Below are positions 1-7,010 of a DNA stretch of 20,564 nucleotides, piece by piece. A program made the position numbers and the translations under genes. Every line of letters starts with the position of its first letter. The first letter of the stretch is position 1. Origin of the DNA: a virus; the IMG/VR virus record IMGVR_UViG_3300049255_000543, positions 1-20,564 of that record; one strand, written 5' to 3'. The notes under the pieces are model-generated. The model did no database searches, was not told the DNA's origin, and saw only the letters and a program-made list of their open reading frames with translations.

Positions 1-1416
1 ATGAATGGGCCTTCGGTCGTGCATCAGACGGCCGAGGCCGACCTGCGTCTGACGATCCGGCACGGTCTGGTGGACTGGGCCAAGCTTGTCCTTGAGATTG
101 ATGGTCGGAGCCCAGCGTCGCATCACCGCCTTCTACTGGAAAGACTGGAGGCGGTATGCAATGGGACGATCGATCGATTGATGGTCCTCATGCCGCCCGG
201 CGCGGCAAAATCGACGTATTCTTCGATCATTTTCCCAACATGGTGGTTTGCGTGCCATCCGGCCAGCTCGGTCGTCGCGGTCTCGCACACGGCCGGCCTG
301 GGCGCGCATTTCGGTCGCCAGGTTCGCAACCTGATCAGAAGCCAGGCGCCGCGCCTGGGGTTTGAGATTGCCGCCGACAACCGTGCCGCGGCGCGATGGC
401 GGACCACGGCTGGCGGAGAGTATCTCGTCACGGGGACGCGCGGCGCCATCACCGGACGCCGCGCCGATCTGGCATTGATCGATGATCCGATCAAATCGTA
501 CGCAGAGGCCAATAATATCCGCCTGCGGGACGGGCTGTGGAACTGGTTTCAATCAGAACTAATGACCCGGCTCAAGCCGGGTGGCCGCATCATTCTGGTC
601 ATGACGCGTTGGCACGAGGACGATATCGCCGGCCGGCTTCTGCTGCGTGAGCCGGGTCAGTGGCACGTCCTGCGACTGCCCGCTCTCGCCGAGGCGGATG
701 ATCCGCTGGGCCGCGAGATCGGGAAGCCGCTGTGGCCGGAGTGGGAGGCGCTCGGGCCGTTGCTGCGCAAGCGTGAATCTGTCGGCGAACGTGTCTGGAG
801 CGCGACCTATCAACAGGCGCCGCGCCGACTTGAGGGGGCTCTGTTTCAGACCAATCGCATCGAGGTTCTGGATGAGCTGACACCAACCATCACGGGACAG
901 ATCGTTCGGGCGTGGGACCTTGCGGCGACGGCCGAGGACGACGGATACAACCCCGACTGGACAGTCGGCGTGAAGCTGCTGCGAGAGTCGCAGGGGCGGT
1001 TCATCGTGCTGGACGTGACTCGCAAGCGGGCGGGTCCACACCAGGTGTTGCACGTGATCAAGAGCGTTGCGGTCGAGGATGGGCCGGCTGTCTGGATCGG
1101 GCTGCCCGAAGACCCCGGCCAGGCCGGCAAATCCCAGTCAGCCTATTTCAACGGTCAATTGGCCGGTTACACGATAAGGACGACACGGGAAACCGGGTCG
1201 AAAGCGACCCGGGCCATGCCTGTCGCGTCCCAGGTCGAAGCGCGCAATGTGGCGATCCTCCGAGCCTCCTGGAACCACATCTTCCTGGAGGAGCTTCGGG
1301 ATTTCCCCAACGGCGGCAAGGACGATCAGGTCGACGCTCTGTCGCGCGCATTCAATACGCTAACGAACATCGGTGCGCCGGCGCGCACGCTGAATGTTCG
1401 TATCATGAGCCGATAG
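1..1416 (+). CDS. terL: Phage terminase large subunit (packaging ATPase/nuclease)
   Basis: This 471-residue protein is the motor that cuts concatemeric phage DNA and drives it through the portal into the prohead. The N-terminal ATPase shows a terminase-style deviant Walker A (PPGAAKST, residues 65-72), a Walker B (LALIDD, 157-162) and the MTRWHEDD segment (201-208) typical of large terminases. The C-terminal RNase H-like nuclease begins at RAWDLAAT, with Asp306 as probable first metal ligand, and ends at DDQVDALSRA, with Asp445 as probable last acidic ligand. The length is normal for the family. The start is the first base of the window, so a longer N-terminus upstream cannot be excluded. The portal gene follows after 45 bases, the usual phage order. 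A small terminase subunit is expected upstream but is not in the window. Confidence 0.95.
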   Translation: MNGPSVVHQTAEADLRLTIRHGLVDWAKLVLEIDGRSPASHHRLLLERLEAVCNGTIDRLMVLMPPGAAKSTYSSIIFPTWWFACHPASSVVAVSHTAGLGAHFGRQVRNLIRSQAPRLGFEIAADNRAAARWRTTAGGEYLVTGTRGAITGRRADLALIDDPIKSYAEANNIRLRDGLWNWFQSELMTRLKPGGRIILVMTRWHEDDIAGRLLLREPGQWHVLRLPALAEADDPLGREIGKPLWPEWEALGPLLRKRESVGERVWSATYQQAPRRLEGALFQTNRIEVLDELTPTITGQIVRAWDLAATAEDDGYNPDWTVGVKLLRESQGRFIVLDVTRKRAGPHQVLHVIKSVAVEDGPAVWIGLPEDPGQAGKSQSAYFNGQLAGYTIRTTRETGSKATRAMPVASQVEARNVAILRASWNHIFLEELRDFPNGGKDDQVDALSRAFNTLTNIGAPARTLNVRIMSR

Positions 1417-1461
1417 TCACACATATTCAGATGGGCACGATCCGCCCGCCGGCAAGGTTCC

Positions 1462-2880
1462 ATGTTCGATACAATATGCGATCAGATTCCACACGATCCG
1501 GATTATCCGGCGCGCACGCGTGCCCTGGATATCCTGCGCCGCGTTCTGGATGGCACACTCTACGACGTGCTTCCGTACCAGTTTCATGAGGAACGATCCG
1601 CTGGTGGGGAGTATATTCCTCTGCGTAATCGCCGACCCAGTGTGCGTTATACCCTGTGTCGCGTGGTCGTCGAGGACAGCGTGTCACTGCTGTTCAGCGA
1701 AGGTCACTTCCCGACCTTCGACTGCGCCGACTCGGAGTTGGTGTCCACACTGGCGGACGTTGTCAAGGAGACGCGGCTCAATCAGGTGATGACCGATGCC
1801 GCGTTACGCGGCGCAATTGGATCTGTTGCCATTCTGATGCGCCTGCTGCGAGGGCGCATCTTCTTCTCAGTGTTAGATACGATCTATCTGACACCGCTAT
1901 GGGATGCGATGGCACCCGACACGCTGTTGAGTGTCACCGAACGGTACAAGGTGCCAGGCCAGCTTCTCATTGCGAATGGCTACGATGTCGCGGATCCGGC
2001 GTCGGATTACTGGTTCATGCGGCGCTGGGATGCGCAGGACGAGATCTGGTACGTTCCCAGTCTGACCTCGGATCCGTCCGCTCCTGCCGTGGATGCAGCA
2101 CGCAGTGTCCATCACGGACTGGGCTTCGTTCCCCTGGTCTGGATCCACAACCTTCCCGGTCCATCGGCGAGTGGTGACCCAAACGATGGCGCGTGCACAT
2201 TCCGTGCCGCTGTCGAAACGCAGATAGAGATCGATTACCAGCTCAGCCAGGTCGGACGCGGGCTTAAATACAGCAGCGATCCAACTTTGCTGATCAAGGA
2301 GCCGGCGTCCTCCGATACCGAGATCGTCAAAGGGGCAGGCAATGCGCTGGTTGTCAGTGAAAACGGCGATGCCAAATTGCTGGAAATCGGTGGCACCGCA
2401 TCGACCGCTGTCATCGAATACGTTCGCACCCTGCGGGAGATGGCGCTGGAGAGCGTGCACGGCAATCGCGCGAGTGCCGACCGCCTGACCGCCGCGCAAT
2501 CGGGGCGCGCATTGGAGCTGATGAATCAGGGCCTGATCTGGCTCGCGGACAATCTGCGTATCAGTTACGGCGAGGGCGCTCTGCTGACCTTGGCCCGCAT
2601 GGTTCTGCGGGCGGCGCAGCTCTATCCGGTGACTGTACTGGGCGCGAAGGTCGGCGATCTGGATCCTTCGGCCCGCCTCTCTTTGAAGTGGCCCCGCTGG
2701 TATGCGCCAACGTCCGATGACCGCCAGAAGGACGCCCTAACCCTGTCCACCCTGGCGGCGGCCGGACAGATCAGTCGGGAAACCGCGATCAAGTCCATCG
2801 CCGATACCTACGACATCGAGGATGTGGACGCCGAACTGGCGCGCATCGAATCGGACAGAATCCAGAATGAGGAAGACTGA
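1462..2880 (+). CDS. Phage portal protein (SPP1 gp6-like)
   Basis: This 472-residue protein is most likely the portal, the dodecameric ring at one capsid vertex through which DNA enters and leaves and to which the tail neck attaches. It lies between the large terminase and a scaffold-like gene. It has the mixed alpha/beta layout of SPP1-type portals, including the helical stretch TAAQSGRALELMNQG near residues 343-357 and a long helical C-terminus that ends in acidic residues. A weak AAGG lies about 5 bases before the ATG. The stop codon TGA shares its last A with the ATG of the next gene, which implies translational coupling. The assignment rests on context plus family resemblance; no single catalytic motif exists to confirm it. 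Confidence 0.85.
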   Translation: MFDTICDQIPHDPDYPARTRALDILRRVLDGTLYDVLPYQFHEERSAGGEYIPLRNRRPSVRYTLCRVVVEDSVSLLFSEGHFPTFDCADSELVSTLADVVKETRLNQVMTDAALRGAIGSVAILMRLLRGRIFFSVLDTIYLTPLWDAMAPDTLLSVTERYKVPGQLLIANGYDVADPASDYWFMRRWDAQDEIWYVPSLTSDPSAPAVDAARSVHHGLGFVPLVWIHNLPGPSASGDPNDGACTFRAAVETQIEIDYQLSQVGRGLKYSSDPTLLIKEPASSDTEIVKGAGNALVVSENGDAKLLEIGGTASTAVIEYVRTLREMALESVHGNRASADRLTAAQSGRALELMNQGLIWLADNLRISYGEGALLTLARMVLRAAQLYPVTVLGAKVGDLDPSARLSLKWPRWYAPTSDDRQKDALTLSTLAAAGQISRETAIKSIADTYDIEDVDAELARIESDRIQNEED

Positions 2881-3290
2881 TGGCGGACGATGTACCTGAA
2901 CCGAACAAACCGGACGACGCCTTGGCTGAACTTCGAGCGCGTGCCGAGGCGTTGGAACAGCAGTTGACCGAAGTCCAGCAGCGGACCGAAGCCCGCTTGA
3001 TTCGTGCCGAGCTAAAGGCCGAGGCCGTTCGTGCCGGAATGATCGATCTCGACGGCCTGAAGCTGGTCGATCTGGATCAGGTCAAGCTCACCCCCGAGGG
3101 CGAAGTGCAGGGGGCGGCGGACCTCATGACGCAGCTCAGGAAGAGCAAACCCTGGCTGTTCGGATCCGCGTCATCTTCGAGTGCTGCGACCCCGCCGCCG
3201 GCGCAGGCGCCACGCCAGAAACTGGCGACCGAAATGACCGACGCGGAGTATCGCGCGGCGCGCGAGGCGCTGCTCAAGCTCCGAGCCTGA
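2880..3290 (+). CDS. GP20-like capsid scaffolding protein
   Basis: This 136-residue protein resembles the short scaffold family typified by phage minor structural protein GP20. Residues about 12-50 are charged and heptad-like and probably form a coiled coil. A segment of the form AGMIDLDGLKLVDLDQVKL follows at roughly residues 52-70, then a conserved pattern ending in KPWLFG near 96-101. A low-complexity Ser/Ala/Pro linker leads to a short basic helical C-terminus, which in scaffolds commonly contacts the capsid protein. It overlaps the portal stop by one base (TGATG) and sits directly before the major capsid gene, where a scaffold is expected. No protease signature is visible in it. An alternative reading is an uncharacterised minor head protein. 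Confidence 0.7.
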   Translation: MADDVPEPNKPDDALAELRARAEALEQQLTEVQQRTEARLIRAELKAEAVRAGMIDLDGLKLVDLDQVKLTPEGEVQGAADLMTQLRKSKPWLFGSASSSSAATPPPAQAPRQKLATEMTDAEYRAAREALLKLRA

Positions 3291-3307
3291 CAGTCGGTCC
3301 GGACTGA

Positions 3308-3322
3308 CCGGGCGAGACCCGG
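3308..3322 (+). other. Small GC-rich hairpin in the capsid gene leader
   Basis: CCGGG and CCCGG flank a five-base loop, followed by AAATTTCC. A second weak 5-bp stem (CGGTC/GACCG) lies just upstream and overlaps its left arm by a few bases. There is no T-run, so this is not a convincing terminator. It may be an mRNA processing or stability element between the scaffold and capsid genes. Confidence 0.3.
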
Positions 3323-3326
3323 AAAT

Positions 3327-3351
3327 TTCCTGACACTCTATCACCAAGGAA
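3327..3351 (+). promoter_or_regulatory. Possible Shine-Dalgarno sequestering stem before the capsid gene
   Basis: The Shine-Dalgarno AAGGA at 3346-3350 lies 10 bases before the capsid ATG at 3361. TTCCT at 3327-3331 is the exact complement of AGGAA at 3347-3351, giving a 5-bp stem with a 15-base loop. A run of A residues before it and T residues after it could extend the stem past a one-base bulge. The pairing is short and may be chance. Confidence 0.3.
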
Positions 3352-3360
3352 TTTCATAGA

Positions 3361-4683
3361 ATGGGTATCCAGAATTTCCCCGCGGCGTTACAGCCGATCA
3401 TCCAGCAGGGGTTCCTGCAGCGCGAGTTCATGCAGGCACTGCGGTCCCGCCTGGGCTATCGCGCCTGCGCCGACCGCGAGCAGATCGCCGTTGGTATCGG
3501 TGAAACATTGACGAAGACCCGGGTCGGCCTGAAACCCAGTGTCACGACGCCCATCCCGCCGTCGACGAATACAAACTTCGACAACGGCCTGACCACGACA
3601 ACCTGGGGTGTCGAGCAGTATACCATCACCATCAATCACTACGCGGCCACGACCGATCTGAATATGGTCACCAGCCGCGTCGGCATCGCGTCGCAGTTCC
3701 TGCAGAACGCGTATATCAATGGCGAGCAGGCAGCCCGCAGCCTTGACGAGCTGGCACGCAACGCACTGTTCAATGCGTATTTCGGTGGCAACACCCGTGT
3801 TCGTACGACCCTGTCGAGCGCGGGCACATCCGTTTCAGTCGACGACATTCGCGGATTTATGAATGCCTTCGTCAACGGCGTCCAGCAATCGGTGAGCAGT
3901 AGCAATCCACTGACTGTTACTGTCGGCGCTGACTCGTACACGATCATCGGCGCGGCGGCAGACGCAACCAACGTGTCGACCGCGCCCAATGGCATCTCCG
4001 GCGTCCTTACGTTTTCCGGCAATGTGTCGGTCAGCGATGGCACGGCGGGCAATGCCGTTACCGCGGCGAATGCCTCCGTGATTGTGCGGCCTTCGCAGAG
4101 AAGCAATACCTCGACCCTGGTTGCCGGCGATACGCTGACCATGTCCTGCCTGCTCGACGCCGTGGCCAAGCTGCGGATGAATGCGGTGCCGGAGATCGAC
4201 GGCGTCTACAACTGTTATCTCGATCCGGTGTCGGCGCGCCAGCTGTTCGCCGACCCTGATTTCAAGCAGTTGTTCCAGGGCGCAACCTCGGCCAACCAGG
4301 TGTTTCGCAAGGGGCTGACGAACGATTTCCTCGGCCTGCGCTTCATGCCCACTACCGAAGCCTACGTGCAGTCGCATCCGACCCTGGCGGGACTGTTGGT
4401 GCGCCGCCCGATCATCTGCGGGCAGGGGGCATTGGTCGAAGGATCCTTCGACGGGATGGCCGCGCAGGATGTCGCTCCGGCGGACTCGATCGTATCGATG
4501 GTGGATGGCGTCGCCATGGTGACGCGTGAACCGATCGATCGCCTGCAGCAGATCATCGCACAGTCCTGGTATTGGATCGGCGGCTATTGCGCGCCATCCG
4601 ACACTACCACCAACCCGACGACGATCCCCACGGCAAGCAACGCTTCGTTCAAGCGAGCCGTGATGGTCGAGCACATCGGTTGA
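3361..4683 (+). CDS. Major capsid protein
   Basis: This 440-residue protein is assigned as the major capsid subunit that forms the icosahedral shell. The N-terminal arm (about 1-45) is followed by a beta-rich segment with Thr/Pro-rich loops (60-95). A helical spine-like region follows (110-140, ending NALFNAYFGG), and the C-terminal half carries the pattern LDAVAKLRMNAVPEIDGVYNC from about residue 265. This layout is compatible with an HK97-type fold. Between about residues 172 and 250 there is a Ser/Thr/Val/Ala-rich beta segment that looks like an inserted surface domain. The gene has its own leader of 70 bases and an AAGGA ribosome site, unlike its overlapping neighbours, consistent with high independent translation. 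No N-terminal propeptide or delta domain is obvious. Confidence 0.85.
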   Translation: MGIQNFPAALQPIIQQGFLQREFMQALRSRLGYRACADREQIAVGIGETLTKTRVGLKPSVTTPIPPSTNTNFDNGLTTTTWGVEQYTITINHYAATTDLNMVTSRVGIASQFLQNAYINGEQAARSLDELARNALFNAYFGGNTRVRTTLSSAGTSVSVDDIRGFMNAFVNGVQQSVSSSNPLTVTVGADSYTIIGAAADATNVSTAPNGISGVLTFSGNVSVSDGTAGNAVTAANASVIVRPSQRSNTSTLVAGDTLTMSCLLDAVAKLRMNAVPEIDGVYNCYLDPVSARQLFADPDFKQLFQGATSANQVFRKGLTNDFLGLRFMPTTEAYVQSHPTLAGLLVRRPIICGQGALVEGSFDGMAAQDVAPADSIVSMVDGVAMVTREPIDRLQQIIAQSWYWIGGYCAPSDTTTNPTTIPTASNASFKRAVMVEHIG

Positions 4684-4705
4684 TTGGCAAGGAGGCAGAA
4701 CAGCG

Positions 4706-5014
4706 ATGGCCACTGGTTCCGTTACTCCGTTCCACCCAACTGGCACGGTGCCGGTCGGCGCTGGCACCACCTCCCTGAGCGTTCAGCTTCAGGGAGGTGG
4801 TGATTCCATCGTGGTCACCAATACGACCAGCGCCCTGGCATATGTGCGTTTCGGTGCCGATCCATCGGTGGCGGCATCGCAGTCGGACATGCCGATCCTG
4901 CCCAACAGTCGTGTGATGCTGGCCGTGAACAGCCTCATCACCTATGCGGCCGCGCTGCTGTCGTCTGGCAGCGGGATGGTACTCTTCACTCGCGGCGACG
5001 GGTCGTTCCTCTGA
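4706..5014 (+). CDS. Small beta-rich head protein, possible capsid decoration protein
   Basis: This 102-residue protein has no motif I recognise with certainty. It is rich in Gly, Ser, Thr and Val, has almost no charge, and looks like a compact beta fold. It is placed directly after the major capsid gene, where capsid decoration or head-stabilising proteins are often found, so that role is an inference from position and composition. A strong AGGAGG ribosome site lies at about 4690. The gene contains a perfect 14-bp inverted repeat across codons 20-33, described separately. Its stop overlaps the next ATG by one base (TGATG). Confidence 0.75.
   Translation: MATGSVTPFHPTGTVPVGAGTTSLSVQLQGGGDSIVVTNTTSALAYVRFGADPSVAASQSDMPILPNSRVMLAVNSLITYAAALLSSGSGMVLFTRGDGSFL
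4765..4802 (+). repeat. Perfect 14-bp inverted repeat (strong hairpin) inside a coding region
   Basis: The arm CACCACCTCCCTGA at 4765-4778 is the exact reverse complement of 4789-4802, around a 10-base loop. The right arm carries GGAGGTG, a strong Shine-Dalgarno-like string. The left arm can alternatively pair upstream: GGTGCC at 4747-4752 with GGCACC at 4763-4768. There is no T-run after it. It begins 82 bases after the capsid stop codon. Confidence 0.85.
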
Positions 5015-5391
5015 TGAGCTTCAGTGACGCAGAGAAGACGGACATCCGCCGCTACTGCGGCTATCCGGCGTACGGGGCGGCGCCGGTGGGCTTTCAGACA
5101 TGGCGTTTCTATCAGGTCTACGGCCTGCTGGAGTTTCGGATGAACAACCTGTCCGACGCCGAGATCGCGGTCGTGCGCCGCTATCTCGGAACCCTGCACG
5201 CCATGGAAATGGCAGTTCCACGCTCGGCCGAGAACCTCGACACCGACCAGGCCGCCGTGTGGACCCATAACCCGAACGAGACCAGGGATCGTGCCAGGTT
5301 GTTCGATGACTGGCGTCTTCGGCTTTGCGGGTTCTTTGGCGTTCCCGCCGGTCCGGCATTGACCGACGGCGGCATCACCCTGGTGGTATGA
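5014..5391 (+). CDS. Probable head-tail connector protein (conserved phage protein)
   Basis: This 125-residue protein lies between the capsid genes and the neck and tail genes, the place of head completion or connector (adaptor) proteins that bind under the portal. It is mostly helical. It contains RRYCGYPAYG near the N-terminus, a long helix with AEIAVVRRYLGTLHAMEMAV (about 49-68), and a C-terminal RLFDDWRLRLCGFFGVPAGP segment (about 94-113). I recognise this as a conserved phage protein of unknown exact role. It overlaps the preceding stop by one base (TGATG), and its own stop overlaps the next start, so translation is probably coupled. Confidence 0.75.
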   Translation: MSFSDAEKTDIRRYCGYPAYGAAPVGFQTWRFYQVYGLLEFRMNNLSDAEIAVVRRYLGTLHAMEMAVPRSAENLDTDQAAVWTHNPNETRDRARLFDDWRLRLCGFFGVPAGPALTDGGITLVV

Positions 5392-6035
5392 TGGACGCAA
5401 GCCATCTTCAGGACCGCATTCGGTGGGGATCGAATGTTGCAGCACGGTCCCTCGGATTGCCTACGGACGCTTTTCGGTCGCGTGGGGCCGCTGATCCACT
5501 CGACCTCACGAACCGGTTCCTGCGTCTCAATGCACTCTTTACGCCACCGGACAACAAGCTGACGCGGTCGATCCCGTACGGTTCGGCCTTGTGGCACGGG
5601 ATCTTCGACGCCGCCTACACACGGGTTGGCGATTATCTGGTGCATCCCGATGGTACCTGGTTTGTAGCGTCCCAGCCGCCGTTGCTGCCGGTCCTTTGCG
5701 TCCGAACCAACCGGACTGTCTCGTTCACCCGCCCCGCGGCTGCATCGAGCAGTGGCGTGAATTCCTATGGCGGTGTCACATCGGCAACGAACTCGCCATT
5801 GATGGCCAACTGGCCGGCGAGCGTGATGGGGGCGTCTGGCGGGGGGACGCCATCCGCCGACCTGCCGACCGACGCATCCGTGCCGTACTGGACGGTGCTG
5901 CTACCTTCCTGTCCCGAGGTGATCCTTCAATTGTCTGACCTGATGACCGATGACCTGGGGCGCAATGCGGTCGTCGCGGCAGCGGAACTGTCGGACTTTG
6001 GATGGCGGATATCCGTCAAGCAGGCGACAACCTGA
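5391..6035 (+). CDS. Conserved phage structural protein, probable neck/head completion
   Basis: This 214-residue protein has no domain I can name. An aromatic and Gly/Ser-rich middle (about 85-150) follows a basic N-terminal third that carries RIRWGSNVAAR. Its position between two probable neck proteins suggests a head-tail joining or minor head role. Two adjacent ATG codons (5388 and 5391) are possible starts. I chose 5391 because it gives the TGATG one-base overlap used repeatedly in this cluster; 5388 would add one Met. The reading frame continues upstream, but that part lies inside the previous gene and looks like shadow sequence (Arg-rich). Confidence 0.7.
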   Translation: MDASHLQDRIRWGSNVAARSLGLPTDAFRSRGAADPLDLTNRFLRLNALFTPPDNKLTRSIPYGSALWHGIFDAAYTRVGDYLVHPDGTWFVASQPPLLPVLCVRTNRTVSFTRPAAASSSGVNSYGGVTSATNSPLMANWPASVMGASGGGTPSADLPTDASVPYWTVLLPSCPEVILQLSDLMTDDLGRNAVVAAAELSDFGWRISVKQATT

Positions 6036-6844
6036 TGGCTGACGAATCAGACGTCGAAACAGCACTGGTGTCGCTGGCCGCCGCCGCACTGTATCCGCAG
6101 GGGGCGGGCGCGGCGAGCGTGCCAGGGCCCGACTGTCGTATCTTTCGTGGTTGGCCGAATTCGGCCGCCCTGAATTCAGACCTGTCCACCGGTCTCATCA
6201 ATGTCACTGTCTTCCCGGCCCATGGTCACCCGCGCACAACCACGCGCTACGCGCCGATTTGGAACGTTGTCCCCGTACAGCCGACATTGTCAGTCGCGGT
6301 GTCAGGCAACGCAGTTACGTTCGGCGGGGCGGCGGACCCTGGCCAACTGGCGGGCCTGCTGATCAATGGCACCACCTACGCCTATCGCACACAGACTGGA
6401 GATGGTCCCGCAAGCGTCGCGGCCAACCTCGCTGTTCTCGCGCGTGCCGATACGATCGTGCATCTCGCCAATGCGACGCTCATGCTGCCAAACATCGGGC
6501 AGGTGCAGGCGCGTGTGGTTGCCGATGCGTCGGCACAACAGGAGGTTCGCCGGCAGGTACAAAGTTTCCGCGTCACGTGCTGGTGTCCGACACCCGTGAC
6601 ACGCGACCTCACTGCCAGCACGATCGATGCCAGCCTTGCCGGTCTGCGGTTCATCACGTTGCCGGATGGGTCCATGGGGCATCTGACCTACGCGGGAACC
6701 GCAGTGCTCGACCAGTCCGAGAACGCGCTGCTGTATCGTCGCGACCTGATCTATCGCATCGAATATCCGACCCTTCTGACGGCATTGCAGCCTTCGATGC
6801 TGTTTGGCGATCTGCTGCTCAACGCGGCCAATTTTGCTGCCTGA
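6035..6844 (+). CDS. Probable tail terminator/neck protein with an inserted beta domain
   Basis: This 269-residue protein lies directly before the sheath genes, where the tail terminator or neck protein that caps the finished tail is expected. The N-terminal part (1-80) has the pattern of a short helix followed by VTVFPAHGHPRTTTRY, which resembles tail completion proteins. Residues about 81-140 look like an inserted Ig- or beta-sandwich-like module, with NGTTYAYRTQTGD as a hairpin. The terminator-like pattern resumes at SFRVTCWCPTP (about 177-187). The start at 6035 gives a TGATG overlap with the preceding gene. An in-frame ATG at 6002 would add 11 residues inside that gene and is less likely. 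The function is inferred from position and fold impression only. Confidence 0.65.
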   Translation: MADESDVETALVSLAAAALYPQGAGAASVPGPDCRIFRGWPNSAALNSDLSTGLINVTVFPAHGHPRTTTRYAPIWNVVPVQPTLSVAVSGNAVTFGGAADPGQLAGLLINGTTYAYRTQTGDGPASVAANLAVLARADTIVHLANATLMLPNIGQVQARVVADASAQQEVRRQVQSFRVTCWCPTPVTRDLTASTIDASLAGLRFITLPDGSMGHLTYAGTAVLDQSENALLYRRDLIYRIEYPTLLTALQPSMLFGDLLLNAANFAA

Positions 6845-6858
6845 ATTTCGAGGATTTC

Positions 6859-7008
6859 ATGAACACATATCTTGTTGTCATCAAGCCCTTCGGGCGCCTG
6901 GTTCGTGGTGACACGATCAAGGATCCCGCCCAGATCGCGCAGGTTCTGGCGGGCGATCATGCACATGCGGTCGTACGTGTTGCTGCGTCGTCCAACAGGG
7001 AGGTGTGA
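6859..7008 (+). CDS. Small conserved phage protein upstream of the sheath gene (49 aa)
   Basis: This 49-residue ORF has a GAGGA ribosome site at 6850-6854, a plausible though short spacing from its ATG. It reads MNTYLVVIKPFGRLVRGDTI at the N-terminus. The sequence is well formed for a small beta-alpha protein, with a basic middle and an AHAVVRVAAS strand near the end. Comparable tiny genes occur just before sheath genes in other contractile-tail phages, but I cannot name a function. It ends three bases before the sheath ATG, and the sheath Shine-Dalgarno AGGGAGG lies inside its last codons. Confidence 0.7.
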   Translation: MNTYLVVIKPFGRLVRGDTIKDPAQIAQVLAGDHAHAVVRVAASSNREV

Positions 7009-7010
7009 TC

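Noticed and set aside
912-1589. Open frame of 225 codons overlapping the terminase C-terminus and portal start
   Set aside because: It is a +2 shadow of the terminase nuclease domain, Arg/Gly-rich, and crosses two recognised genes.
3835-4770. Long open frame (311 codons) on the minus strand opposite the capsid gene
   Set aside because: It is antisense to a clear capsid gene, has shadow-like composition (many Arg, His, Gly), and no ribosome site; it is an effect of GC-rich codon bias.
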